64,000 nucleotides of DNA from Myxococcota bacterium (GTDB lineage Bacteria; Myxococcota_A; UBA9160; UBA6930). Position 1 is the first letter of the stretch; every line of letters starts with the position of its first letter. The notes under the pieces are model-generated. The model did no database searches, was not told the DNA's origin, and worked only from the letters and a program-made list of their open reading frames with translations. This document shows positions 1-9,060 of the stretch, in pieces. The stretch is taken from positions 62,001 to 126,000 of the forward strand of contig JANQOX010000025.1 in assembly GCA_028285625.1 (NCBI GenBank), in the 5' to 3' direction. Made by a program: the position numbers and the translations under genes.

Positions 1-1266
1 CTGATTCGGGGGCTGGGCTTCGCTGGTTCCCCCCGGCGCCGACATGTGGGTGTCCGTGCTGCCGATGAAGCCGAAGGGGTAGGGGTTGGTGCCGATGCGC
101 TCCTTCTCGCGCAACCCTTCGAGGAGCGCGTAGCGCACGTAGTCCGTGCGCGACGTGCAGCCCTCGCCTCGTTGGGCTCCCGAGCCGGCGCCTTCGCCGC
201 AGTCCTCGAGGTCCTGGCCCATGTCGCGGCTCTTCTCGAAGTCGCAGAGCTCGTCGGGCCCGCCCACCACCTGATACATGCCGTTGCGGCACTCGCTCTC
301 GCCCTTGATCTGCATCATCTCGACGATCGGCTCGAGTCGGGCGCGCAGCGCCGCCTCCTCGCGCTGGCGTTCGGGCGGCAGGTCGGCGTACTCGACCCGG
401 AACAGCTGACCGTTCGAGAGGTTCGGGTTGTGTGGGATGGCGATCGCCTCGCAGCCGCTGCCCGTATCGTTGCACTGGGCGAGTAGCTGCCGGCGCAGCG
501 ACATCTCGACCGTCGTCTCGAGCGACGAGATCGGCAACTCGGGCACGATTTCGTTGCGCAGGATCACGTTGCGGTGAACCTTGGTCGAGCGCGGCGAATG
601 GCTGTACTCCCAGCCGTGAAAGGTCGTGAAACGACAGGCCGAGGTGCGGTCGTACCAGCGCTCGGTGGCAGCCTGGTTCGCCTGCCAGACCGATGCGAGG
701 GCCGCACGGCAGCGGGCGTCGTCCTCGCCGCAGACGTCGTCCCGACGCCCACCCGGGCCGAAGAAACCCAACAATCGCGCGCGGAAACCGCGCAACCCCA
801 GCACCCGGGCGAGCCACGAGTTCTTCTCGCCGCGGTAGATCTGGCAGCCCTCGCTCTCATAGCTCGCCGACCCTGGGCTCGTGCAGAGGGAGACCTCGGC
901 CATCCACTCGGCATGGTCGGTCACGGCGGCAAAGTCGAGCGGTCGGTCGATCCGGACCTTGCGGGGACCCCCGGGGTTGCCCGATCCGACGTCGATCGCC
1001 TCACCTCGGGCGAAACGGTAGGCGTCGTCCGGGCCCGTGGTCGTGCCCAGCGCGTTCGCGTCCATGGAGACGGCCGTGTGCACGTGCAGGTCGCCGAAGA
1101 ACGCCTGCCGCTCGGCCACATGCAGGGCGCAGGGCTCGCGCGGCGCCACCGCCGCCGGACGCGCCGGTTCCGGGCGCGGGGACCAGGGGGCCGTCTCCAG
1201 TTCGAACCCGCATCCCGCGACAGCCAACGCGAGTGCCGCAAGACAGGATCGTCGGACCAGGCGCAT
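1..1266 (-). CDS. DUF3604 family lipoprotein, C-terminal part cut off by window edge
   Basis: The reverse strand reads open from an ATG at 1266 to base 1 (422 residues) with no stop, so the C-terminus lies outside the window. The N-terminus is a lipoprotein signal (basic MRLVRR, hydrophobic core, lipobox VAGC with Cys19). A PHP-like GDLHVHT motif at residues 58-64 and a later AVTDHAEW motif match DUF3604, a family of predicted metal-dependent, often secreted proteins related to PHP phosphoesterases. Near the cut end, FIGSTDTH is another family signature. The substrate is unknown. It stands alone, divergent from the glyoxalase-fold gene. A surface or periplasmic location is inferred from the lipobox. 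Confidence 0.9.
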   Translation of the reverse strand, partial: MRLVRRSCLAALALAVAGCGFELETAPWSPRPEPARPAAVAPREPCALHVAERQAFFGDLHVHTAVSMDANALGTTTGPDDAYRFARGEAIDVGSGNPGGPRKVRIDRPLDFAAVTDHAEWMAEVSLCTSPGSASYESEGCQIYRGEKNSWLARVLGLRGFRARLLGFFGPGGRRDDVCGEDDARCRAALASVWQANQAATERWYDRTSACRFTTFHGWEYSHSPRSTKVHRNVILRNEIVPELPISSLETTVEMSLRRQLLAQCNDTGSGCEAIAIPHNPNLSNGQLFRVEYADLPPERQREEAALRARLEPIVEMMQIKGESECRNGMYQVVGGPDELCDFEKSRDMGQDLEDCGEGAGSGAQRGEGCTSRTDYVRYALLEGLREKERIGTNPYPFGFIGSTDTHMSAPGGTSEAQPPNQ

Positions 1267-1346
1267 CCCGTTCCCCCTCGTCGCTCCCACCGTAGCGTGT
1301 CCGACCCCGGTGACGCCGACGTCGAGGATGTCGGGAGACGGCGGTG

Positions 1347-1754
1347 ATGCGGTACGGTCCCGCCATGGCCGAGGACGCGCGCGAGAACCGATTCCGACGA
1401 GCCGTGCCGTGCCTGCCGGTGCGCGACTGCGCCGAGGCGATCCGGTTCTACTGCGAGGTGCTCGGCTTCGAGAAGGACTACGACGACGCGATCCTCGGGC
1501 GCGACGAGGTCCTGTTCGCCTGCGTTCGTCGCGACGAGTGCGAGATCACGCTCAACCAGCACGATCAACAGGCCGCGACCCTGATCGTCGGGTGCGAGGT
1601 CGAAGATTGCGACCGGCTCTACCTGGAGCTGCGCGAACGGGGCGTGAAGATCCTGCTGGCGCCCAAGGACGAGCCCTGGGGTCAGCGCCACATGGCCATC
1701 GAGGACCTGAACGGCCACGAGATCCACTTCTCTTCTCGCGCACGCCCCGACTGA
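1347..1754 (+). CDS. VOC (glyoxalase/bleomycin-resistance fold) family protein
   Basis: This 135-residue protein opens with the VOC pattern of a strand ending in LPVRDCAEAIRFYCEVLGF and ends with a strand containing the metal-ligand-type Glu of DLNGHEIHF. The fold is a paired beta-alpha-beta-beta-beta unit that binds a divalent metal in glyoxalases, dioxygenases and resistance proteins. The substrate cannot be read from sequence. A GGGAGA at 1333-1338 lies about eight bases from the ATG at 1347, which I prefer. A GTG at 1344 and an ATG at 1365 are alternatives. It is followed within ten bases by the phosphatase-like gene, so the two are probably cotranscribed. Confidence 0.85.
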   Translation: MRYGPAMAEDARENRFRRAVPCLPVRDCAEAIRFYCEVLGFEKDYDDAILGRDEVLFACVRRDECEITLNQHDQQAATLIVGCEVEDCDRLYLELRERGVKILLAPKDEPWGQRHMAIEDLNGHEIHFSSRARPD

Positions 1755-1763
1755 GCTTCGCGC

Positions 1764-2477
1764 GTGCGCCCGCACCTCGACTGGGACGGGTGCTGGAACG
1801 TCCGCGACCTGGGCGGCCTCCCGCTCGCCGACGGCGGGCGAACGACCGGCGGCGCAGTGGTTCGCGGAGATCACCCGCGCAAGCTCGGGCCGAGCGGCTG
1901 GCAGCAGCTCTGGGAGCATGGTGTGCGCACCGTCCTCGAGCTGCGGACCGAGGGCGCGGACGAGGACGAGCCCGACCGATCGCCACGGCCCGAAGGTCTG
2001 CGCACCGTGCGCGTGGCCATCGAGGACGGGCGGGATCGCGATTTCGTGGCGCGCAACGTCGAGAGCGGGCTCTGGGGCACACCGCTCTACTACCGCGACG
2101 CGCTGGTCCGCTGGCCGGACCGCGCCGTTGCAGCGGTGCGCGTCGTGGCGAACGCCGCACCGGGCGGCGTGCTCGTGCACTGCGGCGTGGGGCGCGACCG
2201 GACCGGCCTGGTCGCGATGGTGCTCCTGGCCCTTGCCGGGGTGACGCCCGACGCGATCGCGGCCGACTACGTGGCGACGTACGAGCGCATGCGTGCGGCC
2301 GGTGATCGCGAAGAGCTGGCACAGATCGAGGCGCTCCTCGCGCAGCACGGCACCACCGCCGAGGCGTCCATTCGAGGCCTGCTCGGCGAGGTCGACGTCG
2401 TATCGTGCTTGCGGGAGGGAGGACTCGAAGAGGAGGCGCTGGCGGCCGTCCGCGCGAGGCTCGCCGCCGCGAGCTAG
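1764..2477 (+). CDS. tyrosine-protein phosphatase-like (Y_phosphatase3 type) protein
   Basis: The protein has 237 residues. The N-terminal NVRDLGGLPLADGGRTTGGAVVRGD matches the substrate-loop region of atypical bacterial tyrosine/lipid phosphatases. The catalytic P-loop is HCGVGRDRTG, a CX5R motif with nucleophile Cys140 and Arg146. Proteins of this group dephosphorylate phosphotyrosine or phosphoinositide-like substrates in the cytoplasm. No signal peptide is visible. The GTG start lies nine bases after the upstream stop. The 3' end overlaps the convergent acyl-CoA synthetase gene by four bases (CTAG), so each stop codon lies in the other gene. Its physiological substrate is not evident. Confidence 0.86.
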   Translation: MRPHLDWDGCWNVRDLGGLPLADGGRTTGGAVVRGDHPRKLGPSGWQQLWEHGVRTVLELRTEGADEDEPDRSPRPEGLRTVRVAIEDGRDRDFVARNVESGLWGTPLYYRDALVRWPDRAVAAVRVVANAAPGGVLVHCGVGRDRTGLVAMVLLALAGVTPDAIAADYVATYERMRAAGDREELAQIEALLAQHGTTAEASIRGLLGEVDVVSCLREGGLEEEALAAVRARLAAAS

Positions 2478-4045
2478 TGGACGCGCCGGCTCTGACCCTT
2501 CCAGTAGGGCTCGCGCAGCTCGGTCTTCAGGATCTTGCCCGAGGGGTTGCGTGGTAACGCTTCGGCCCGGTCGACCGACGTGGGGCACTTGTAGTGCGCG
2601 AGCCGTTCTCGGCAGTAGTCGATGAGTTCGCGATCGGACACGTCGCTCCCGGCAGCCGGCACGACGATCGCCTTGACGGTCTCGCCCCACTTGTCGGACG
2701 GGATGCCGATGACGGCCGCGTCGGCGATCGCCGGGTGCGCCATCAGGACGTTCTCGATCTCGGCGGGGTACACGTTCTCGCCCCCGGAGACGATCATGTC
2801 CTTCACGCGATCGTGGATGAAGAGGTAGCCTTCCTTCAGGTAGCCCGCGTCGCCCGAGCGGAACCAGCCGAGGCCGCTCGCATCGCGACCCTCGGGAAAC
2901 ACCTCGTTCGTGGCCTGCTCGTTCTTCCAGTAGCCGAGCATGTTCTGCCGCGTGCGGATCCAGATCTCGCCGACCTCGCCATCGGGCAGGTCGCGCCCCG
3001 TTTCGGCATCGACGATGCGCAGGGCCACGTCGCCCCAGGGCTTGCCCGCCGACCGCAGCAGTTCGGCGCGCGGGCCGCCCGGGTCGTGGTCTTCCGGGGC
3101 CAGGACCGAGATGGCGCCCGAGGTTTCGGTGAGCCCGTAGACCTGCGCGAAGCCGCAACCGAAGGCCTGCATAGCGCCCACCAGCACCGCCTCGGTGATG
3201 GGGGAGGCGCCGTAGACGATGCTGCGCACGGTCGAGAAGTCGCAGTCGCTCGCGTTCGGCATGCCGATCAGGGCCTGCAGGACGGCGGGTACGAAGAGCG
3301 CGTTGGTGACGCGATGCTCCGGAACCAGGCGGAGGATCTCCGCGGGGTCGACCTCGCGCATCAGGACGTTGGTGCCGCCCGCAACGAACCCGACGATCGC
3401 CCAGCCGCTACCGGCGATGTGGAAGAGTGGCATCGCGACCAGGCTGATGCTGTCGCGGTCGAAGGACCAGGAGTCGACGCCCGCGGCCATCGCGCCGAGC
3501 AGGTTGCGGTTCGTGAGCTCGACGCCCTTGGGCAGGCCGGTCGTGCCGGAGGTGTAGAGCTGGTAGCAGGTGTCGTCCGGCCCGGACGGGAGCTTCGGGT
3601 CGACGGGCTCGTGCGCGGCGATCCAGTCGGCGTAGGGCTGGTGGCCGCCACCCTCGCCGAGCACGATCACGGTCTCGACCGTCTCGAGCTTCATCTTCTC
3701 GAGGTGCCCCAGGAACGCCTCGCCGACCAGCAGCACGCGCGCCTCGGCGTTGTTCAGGATGTACTCCATCTCGGGCGGGGCGAGGCGCCAGTTCACCGCC
3801 AGCGTGATGGCGTTCACCATGGCAGCGCCGAACAGGAACGTGAAGTACTCGGGCGCGTTCTTGTCGAGGACCGCGACATGCTGCTGCGGCGCGACACCCG
3901 CCGCCAGCAGCGCCTGCGCTACCTGGGCGGACTCCTCCGCGAGGTCGCCGTACGTGATGCGCCGGTCGCCGAAGACCAGCGCGTCCTTGTCCGGTCGTTC
4001 GTTGGCGTGGGTGCGCAAGACGTCTGCAAGCACGTCGATGGCCAT
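2474..4045 (-). CDS. acyl-CoA synthetase, class I adenylate-forming (FadD-like)
   Basis: This 523-residue enzyme has the family motifs in order: the AMP-binding P-loop YTSGTTGLPKG (residues 164-174), the hinge region SGDAGYLKEGYLFIHDRVKDMI, the GGENVYPAEIE motif and the C-terminal catalytic Lys in PSGKILK (about residue 504). It should activate a carboxylic acid to an acyl-adenylate and then to the CoA thioester in the cytoplasm. Length and motif order fit medium- or long-chain fatty acyl-CoA ligases. Chain length or aromatic preference cannot be read. AGGAGAA lies just upstream of its ATG. It is transcribed away from the adjacent large lipoprotein gene. Confidence 0.93.
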   Translation of the reverse strand: MAIDVLADVLRTHANERPDKDALVFGDRRITYGDLAEESAQVAQALLAAGVAPQQHVAVLDKNAPEYFTFLFGAAMVNAITLAVNWRLAPPEMEYILNNAEARVLLVGEAFLGHLEKMKLETVETVIVLGEGGGHQPYADWIAAHEPVDPKLPSGPDDTCYQLYTSGTTGLPKGVELTNRNLLGAMAAGVDSWSFDRDSISLVAMPLFHIAGSGWAIVGFVAGGTNVLMREVDPAEILRLVPEHRVTNALFVPAVLQALIGMPNASDCDFSTVRSIVYGASPITEAVLVGAMQAFGCGFAQVYGLTETSGAISVLAPEDHDPGGPRAELLRSAGKPWGDVALRIVDAETGRDLPDGEVGEIWIRTRQNMLGYWKNEQATNEVFPEGRDASGLGWFRSGDAGYLKEGYLFIHDRVKDMIVSGGENVYPAEIENVLMAHPAIADAAVIGIPSDKWGETVKAIVVPAAGSDVSDRELIDYCRERLAHYKCPTSVDRAEALPRNPSGKILKTELREPYWKGQSRRVH

Positions 4046-4145
4046 GGTTCTCCTCCGGGCCGCCGAGGGTACAACGCCGGGAGCGTCCGTTGCCGCATAT
4101 CTCGGCCCTTGCGACGTCCGCGTGCTCGTGGTCTGCTAGGTGCCC

Positions 4146-7100
4146 ATGCGACGTCTCGCGGTGGCCCTGTCGGCGATGCTCACCTTCGCCTGTGGAGATC
4201 CCGAGCCCGTGGTGCGCGAGGCCGATGCGGCCGCGTGCAACGTGGTGCTGCTCCCGCCGCTGCCCGGCGATGCGGCGTCCCGTGCGAACGCGCTGTCGGG
4301 CGACGTGGTCGTCGGCGCTTCGGCGCCGGGCGTCGCCTGGGCGTCGGCCCAGCCGGTGATCTGGCAGATGCGCGATCCCGACAAGGCGGGGGAAGAATGG
4401 CACTGCGATGCGACGCAAGAGCGCGGCGACCGGTCGCCCTGCGTCCGAAGCCTCCCGCCCCTCGACCCGGACGACCCGACGGGAGAGGCGCACGACATCT
4501 CGCCGGGGCGCGTGGTGGGGACCTCGGGCGATCGGCCCGTGGTCTGGTCGCTGGGACCGGATGCCATGCCCGCCGTCGCGGCGGTGCCGGGCACCGCGCG
4601 CCGAGGTGCGGCCGCCGGTCTCAGCGGGACGGGCGTGGTGGTCGGGTGGGCGCGCACCGCGTCGGCGACGGTCGAGGCTCCAGAGGAGCGGCTCCCGGTT
4701 CCCGATCGCGACCCCACCCCGCTGCCGCTCCGGTCTCGCGGCGGCTGGGCCGGCGAGATCGATCCCGGCGGGCTCCTCGACCTCGAAGCGGGTCTCGGCG
4801 TCACGCACCCGCCGCCGGAGGGGGGCTCCCACCGACCCGCGCCCACGGGCTTCGTACAGCATGGAGCGGCCGACGCCCTGGCGAGCGGTGCGGCGCTGCA
4901 CGCCGTCGCCGACGTAGCGGGCGACGTGTACGCCGTGGGGGTCCAGACGCCGGCTGCGGCCGCGCCGTTGGCGGTGGTCGCCGATCGGGACGGCGTCGCC
5001 CGCATCGCGCTGGGAGCGGGCAGCGCGTTCGACGTGACGCCTGCGCCCGCTCGTTCCTCGGGGCTGCGGGCCGAGCCGCCCGAGGGTGCCCCTTCGCGAC
5101 CGGAAGTCGGCAGCGAGGACGCCCCGTTCGGCCGACTCGTGGTCGCGGGCGAGCAGGCCGGACGTCCGGTCCTCTGGATGCTCGACCCGGATCGGATCGG
5201 GCGATTCGGTGCAGGCGTGCCGCCCGCGCTTCGCCTGGGTCTCGGCGGAGGTGGCCCCGCACCGCGCGGCGCCGTCCACGCGGTGGCCGTTCGCGACGGC
5301 GTGGTCCACGCGGCGGGCAGCTTCGAGCATCCGGTGCTCGCCGAGCCGCGCGCCCTGGTCTGGAACGAAGAAGACGGCGGCGCCGACCTCGATGCCTCGC
5401 TCTGGCCGGGGTGCGATGCCACGCTGGTCCGGGCCGCCGATCTCGACGCCGACGGGCGCGTGGCGGGCGAGGCCAAGACGTCCGCCGGGGCGCGGGCCTT
5501 CCTGCACCTTCCGGGGACGCGGCGCAGCTACGAGCGCCTCGGCGTCTCCCTCGTCGCGTCGGACGTCGTCGAGGGCGCCACGCCCCCCGTGCCCGGCGAC
5601 CGCGTGCGGCTCACGTTCGAGATCACGAATCCCTACGCGGCCCTGCTCTGGACCGAGCTGACTGCGTACGTGCCGTCGGGGCTCGAGCCGGCGGCACCGG
5701 CCCAGCTCACGGGCACGCCCGGGGCGCCGGGCCAGTGCGCCCGCGAGCGTTGGGGCATCGCGGCCGATCCCGCCGCCGGGGGAGCGGTTGCCACTGCACG
5801 GGTCCGCGCGATGCCCGAGGACGCCTGCACGGTGTCCCTCGACGCGGTGGTCTCGCGCTGGGGTCCCGAGCCGGTGGTCCACGACCGCTACGAGCTTCGG
5901 ATCGGGGACGAGCGGATCGCGGGTGCGCCAGCGCTTGCGGTGGCGCTGGCGCCGAGACCGCCCGAGGCGTCGAAGACGGTGCACGCGGCAGGGCCGTGGC
6001 GACGGTGGCGCTTCGCCTACGCGCTCGACCCCGGTGCCCTGCCCGAACCGTCGGGCAGGGTCTTCGAGCGGCTGCCCGACACCGTGTCGCTGCTCGCGAG
6101 CGCGCCGCCCGCCGGCGCGCCCGTGCCGGGGCTCGACTGCGCCGGCGCCGACGCCTGGGCCGACCCCGAAGGCGACGGCGAGCTCCAGGCCCGCGCCGTG
6201 GTGGTGGGTTCGCGCGCGTTCGCGTGCGACCTCCTGGTCGAGGCGACCGGCAGCCCCTGGCTGGCAGGTGAGACGCGCAGCCTGACCAGCGCCGACTACG
6301 GCCTGCACATCGCGGGTCGCACGGCCGTGGGCGACCCCGTCACGTGGGACGTCACCCGGCCGGTGGGCCTGCCTCCAGAGATCACCTCGGTCGAAGCGCC
6401 TGGTGCCTGCGACGAGATCGCGCCCGGCGAGCTTGTCCCCTTCACGATCGAGGCGTTCGATCCCGATGGCGACGCGCTGGCGCGCGTGTCGCTGCGCGAT
6501 GCTGGGGTGACGGCGGCCGAGCTCACCCCCGGCTCCGGCGCGGCCCTGGGCACGTTCGCTCTCGAGGCGTCCTTCGCGGCGGGGGAGCGCTGCGTGGAAC
6601 TCGTGGTCGAGGACGACGGGGGCTCTTCGTCCCGGGCGACGCACTGCCTGTCGGTGGGGGGACCCTTTCCGCGGTACGACGCCACCTGGCTCGCACCGGA
6701 GCCGGGCGCCGGGGCGAGCCTGGCCCTCACCATCAACGCCCACGGCACCGTGGGCGGAGCCTCCGACGACGACGGGTGCCTGTGGGATGCCGCGGGCACG
6801 ATCGCCTGCTTCGACGGCGTGCGCGGTCGCGGGCCGGTGGTGGACGTGAACGCCTCGGGCGACTACGTGGGCTATGGGGCCTCCGGGCACAGCTTCGCCG
6901 TGCAGGGGTGCAGCGTCTGGACGTCGGACGTGCCGTTCACCAACCAGGCCCTGGCCATCGACGACGGGGGGAGACTCCTCAACCTGCTGCCGTTCACCGC
7001 GCACTCCGGCAGCGGGGGCTTCCTGGTGCGCTCCCCGGGAGCGCTCGCATGCGAACCGGAGCGCTTGCTCGGCGCTCCGGTGATCGACCTGGTCGCCGCC

Positions 7101-7703
7101 CCGACTTCCGCAGCCTGGCAGCAGCACAGTGACGCGCAGTCGATCGACGGTCAGGGGCGGGGGATCGGCGTGGTTTCGGCCGCGTTCTGCCGTGGGCTCG
7201 ATGATCCCCTGGGGCCGCGGATCGACCACGCCGACGGCTGGGTCTACGGCATCGCAACTGACATGTCGTGTGGGAGGTACGGTGTGCTCATCGAGACGAG
7301 CGAGATCTACCTCAACGACAGAGGTCTGGTCGACGACTTCGCGCTTCCACGTACCTGGATCACGCATCCCGACCCGCCGATCGGCAACCGGGATCCGGGG
7401 GAGGCGGTCGAGCTCGCGACGGGCCTGCCGCTGCCGCTCCCGAGCGGGGCCACCGCGTCGGCCGCCTGGGCCGCGAACGCCTCCGGGCACATCGTCGGGA
7501 CGATCGATGATGCTGCCGGGCGCCAGGCCGCACGTTGGGACAGGTGCGACGACGTCCAGCATCTCGAAGACCTGGTGGACGACTCCGGCTGCGCCGGGGA
7601 CAGCAGCCTGCGCGAAGCCCGCGCGATCAACGACCGGGGACAGATCGCCGGGTTCGGAACGTGCGATGGCCAGGATCGCGCGTTCCGCCTCGACCCGCGC
7701 TGA
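4146..7703 (+). CDS. large lipoprotein with HAF-type repeats and DUF11-like domain
   Basis: The product has 1185 residues with a lipoprotein signal (MRRLAVALSAMLTFAC), so it is predicted on the outer membrane or cell surface. The N-terminal half has repeating blades of the type (V/I)VG..(G/A)..A..W, as in HAF-repeat proteins. The middle (VPGDRVRLTFEITNPYAALLWTEL) resembles DUF11/CARDB-like bacterial beta-sandwiches. The C-terminus again carries HAF motifs (AWAANASGHIVGTI, ARAINDRGQIAGFG). No catalytic motif is evident. A GTG at 4140 is an alternative start. ATG 4146 puts the hydrophobic core closest to the N-terminus. It is a lone gene, divergent from the acyl-CoA synthetase. Confidence 0.8.
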   Translation: MRRLAVALSAMLTFACGDPEPVVREADAAACNVVLLPPLPGDAASRANALSGDVVVGASAPGVAWASAQPVIWQMRDPDKAGEEWHCDATQERGDRSPCVRSLPPLDPDDPTGEAHDISPGRVVGTSGDRPVVWSLGPDAMPAVAAVPGTARRGAAAGLSGTGVVVGWARTASATVEAPEERLPVPDRDPTPLPLRSRGGWAGEIDPGGLLDLEAGLGVTHPPPEGGSHRPAPTGFVQHGAADALASGAALHAVADVAGDVYAVGVQTPAAAAPLAVVADRDGVARIALGAGSAFDVTPAPARSSGLRAEPPEGAPSRPEVGSEDAPFGRLVVAGEQAGRPVLWMLDPDRIGRFGAGVPPALRLGLGGGGPAPRGAVHAVAVRDGVVHAAGSFEHPVLAEPRALVWNEEDGGADLDASLWPGCDATLVRAADLDADGRVAGEAKTSAGARAFLHLPGTRRSYERLGVSLVASDVVEGATPPVPGDRVRLTFEITNPYAALLWTELTAYVPSGLEPAAPAQLTGTPGAPGQCARERWGIAADPAAGGAVATARVRAMPEDACTVSLDAVVSRWGPEPVVHDRYELRIGDERIAGAPALAVALAPRPPEASKTVHAAGPWRRWRFAYALDPGALPEPSGRVFERLPDTVSLLASAPPAGAPVPGLDCAGADAWADPEGDGELQARAVVVGSRAFACDLLVEATGSPWLAGETRSLTSADYGLHIAGRTAVGDPVTWDVTRPVGLPPEITSVEAPGACDEIAPGELVPFTIEAFDPDGDALARVSLRDAGVTAAELTPGSGAALGTFALEASFAAGERCVELVVEDDGGSSSRATHCLSVGGPFPRYDATWLAPEPGAGASLALTINAHGTVGGASDDDGCLWDAAGTIACFDGVRGRGPVVDVNASGDYVGYGASGHSFAVQGCSVWTSDVPFTNQALAIDDGGRLLNLLPFTAHSGSGGFLVRSPGALACEPERLLGAPVIDLVAAPTSAAWQQHSDAQSIDGQGRGIGVVSAAFCRGLDDPLGPRIDHADGWVYGIATDMSCGRYGVLIETSEIYLNDRGLVDDFALPRTWITHPDPPIGNRDPGEAVELATGLPLPLPSGATASAAWAANASGHIVGTIDDAAGRQAARWDRCDDVQHLEDLVDDSGCAGDSSLREARAINDRGQIAGFGTCDGQDRAFRLDPR

Positions 7704-7731
7704 CGGCGCCGCACGCGGGCCGAACGAGCGG

Positions 7732-8655
7732 CTAGCTCGCGAGGTGGGTGCGCAGGAACGCCACCATGCGGTCGATGCTCTCGCGCGCCTGGGGGAAGAA
7801 CTCCATCTGGGCGAAGCCGTGGGGCATGCCGTCGTAGATTTCGAGTTCGTGGGCCACGCCCGACGCCTTCAGGCGCTCGGCCAGCGCGTGGGCCTGGGCC
7901 ACCAGCGGATCGGCCGTGCCGCACATCACGTGCGAGGGCGGCAGCCGCTCGGCGAGGTGGATCGGGCTCACGCGGGGGTCTCGCATCTTGTCGTCGCGGC
8001 CCGGGTCGAGGTAGGAGCCCACCATCAGATCGACGAGCTTCTCGCCCGCCGCGACCATCTCGGGCGTGGCGCCCGCCACGTCGGGCCCTGCGCCCATCTC
8101 GGCGAAGTCGAACACGCCATAGAGGAGCAGGGTCGCTGCGATCCGAACGTCGGGGTCGTCATGCAGGGCCGACGCGACCGCCGCCGACAGGTTGCCGCCG
8201 GCGGAGTCGCCGCCGATCGCCAGCCGCGAGCCGTCGCCCCCGTACTGGCTGGCGGCCTTGGCGGCGAAACGCACCGCAGCCAGGCAGTCCTCGAAGGGCG
8301 TGGGGAACGGATGCTCCGGCGCCATGCGGTAGTCCACGTTGAAGACGAGGTAGCCGGCCTCGGCGAAGCGGTGCGCCAGCTTCTTGTGGGTGGTGGGGCT
8401 TCCACAGACCCAGCCTCCACCGTGCAGATAGACGAGCACGGGCCACGGACCGTCGCCGGCGGGCACGATCACGTCCGTCGTGACATCGGCGGGGCTTCCG
8501 GCCACCGGCACCTTCTCGTGGAAGGCGCCCACCTCGGGCAGGCCGGCGTTCAGCATGCCGGCAAAGCCGTCCAGCAGCCGGCGCATGTCCTCGACGGTCT
8601 CGGGCAGGTTGGCGCCCATCATCTGTGCCATCGGGTTCGGGGCGGGATCGGTCAT
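7732..8655 (-). CDS. alpha/beta hydrolase, hormone-sensitive-lipase type esterase
   Basis: This 307-residue protein has the HSL-family signatures: oxyanion-hole HGGGW (residues 78-82), nucleophile elbow GDSAGG (Ser151), acid in GTADPL and catalytic His in GMPHGF near the C-terminus. It should hydrolyse short- or medium-chain carboxylic esters in the cytoplasm. Reading continues open upstream, but the ATG at 8655 with GGAGCC just before it gives the normal family N-terminus. The extended form would run through the intergenic promoter and the ArsR gene. It is divergent from the arsR-START pair with 105 bases between, so regulation by that repressor is plausible. Confidence 0.92.
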   Translation of the reverse strand: MTDPAPNPMAQMMGANLPETVEDMRRLLDGFAGMLNAGLPEVGAFHEKVPVAGSPADVTTDVIVPAGDGPWPVLVYLHGGGWVCGSPTTHKKLAHRFAEAGYLVFNVDYRMAPEHPFPTPFEDCLAAVRFAAKAASQYGGDGSRLAIGGDSAGGNLSAAVASALHDDPDVRIAATLLLYGVFDFAEMGAGPDVAGATPEMVAAGEKLVDLMVGSYLDPGRDDKMRDPRVSPIHLAERLPPSHVMCGTADPLVAQAHALAERLKASGVAHELEIYDGMPHGFAQMEFFPQARESIDRMVAFLRTHLAS

Positions 8656-8725
8656 CGTGGCTCCAGGCTGGGGTCGGCCCAGGGTAGGGCACGCGCACTC
8701 CGCAGCTTCCATCCGAACGAGGGTC

Positions 8726-8754
8726 TTGAATATATAACGTATAGCGAATATATT
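8726..8754 (+). promoter_or_regulatory. sigma70-type promoter of the arsR operon, probably leaderless
   Basis: TTGAAT at 8726-8731 and TATATT at 8749-8754 are separated by exactly 17 bases. The -10 matches the consensus at five of six positions. The expected transcription start is six to seven bases after the -10, which falls on the ATG at 8761, so the messenger would have little or no leader. This AT-rich stretch stands out sharply in the surrounding GC-rich DNA. Confidence 0.72.
8729..8754. promoter_or_regulatory. dyad operator within the arsR promoter
   Basis: AATATAT at 8729-8735 and ATATATT at 8748-8754 form a perfect 7-bp inverted repeat around a 12-base centre (TATA in the middle). 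It spans the -35 to -10 region, where a bound winged-helix dimer would block RNA polymerase. Size and position are typical for autorepression by ArsR-family proteins. The assignment to the adjacent gene is inferred. Confidence 0.65.
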
Positions 8755-8760
8755 GAACCC

Positions 8761-9060
8761 ATGGAGACGTTCGCCGCGCTCGCCGACCCCACGCGCGTCG
8801 GAATCGTCGAAGCGCTCGCGGGCAGAGCACGGACCGTGAGTGAGATCGTCGAGCTGTTCGACGTGTCCCAGCCGGCGATCTCCCGGCACCTGCGGGTGCT
8901 GCGCGAGGCCGGGCTCGTGCGGGCCCAGGTCGATGGGCGACGTCGCATCTACCACCTCGAGCCGCAGCCACTGCGCGAGATCGACCGCTGGCTCGAACGC
9001 TACCGCCGTTTCTGGGCGCGCAAGCTGCGCTCGCTCGAGGCGCACCTGGAGGAGGGCTGA
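8761..9060 (+). CDS. ArsR-family winged-helix transcriptional repressor
   Basis: This 99-residue protein is the size of minimal ArsR/SmtB repressors. It begins METFAALADPTRVGIVEALA, the classic first helix. The recognition-helix stretch VSQPAISRHLRVLREAGLV and the wing VDGRRRIYHL follow. No metal-binding Cys cluster is seen, so it belongs to the non-metal ArsR subgroup usually paired with START-like proteins. The ATG at 8761 is chosen because the promoter and dyad operator end seven bases upstream and the family N-terminus begins here. It overlaps the next gene (TGATG), so the two are translated together. The likely role is repression of its own operon and perhaps of the divergent esterase. 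Confidence 0.93.
   Translation: METFAALADPTRVGIVEALAGRARTVSEIVELFDVSQPAISRHLRVLREAGLVRAQVDGRRRIYHLEPQPLREIDRWLERYRRFWARKLRSLEAHLEEG

Noticed and set aside
3408..7562. Very long open reverse-strand frame (about 1380 codons) across the HAF lipoprotein gene
   Set aside because: It is the antisense shadow of a high-GC gene; its composition is Arg/Gly/His-rich with no family motifs, while the forward frame has a lipobox and HAF motifs.
7129..8760. Long N-terminal extension of the ArsR gene
   Set aside because: The promoter and operator at 8726-8754 and the family N-terminus place the start at 8761; the upstream part is antisense to the esterase gene.
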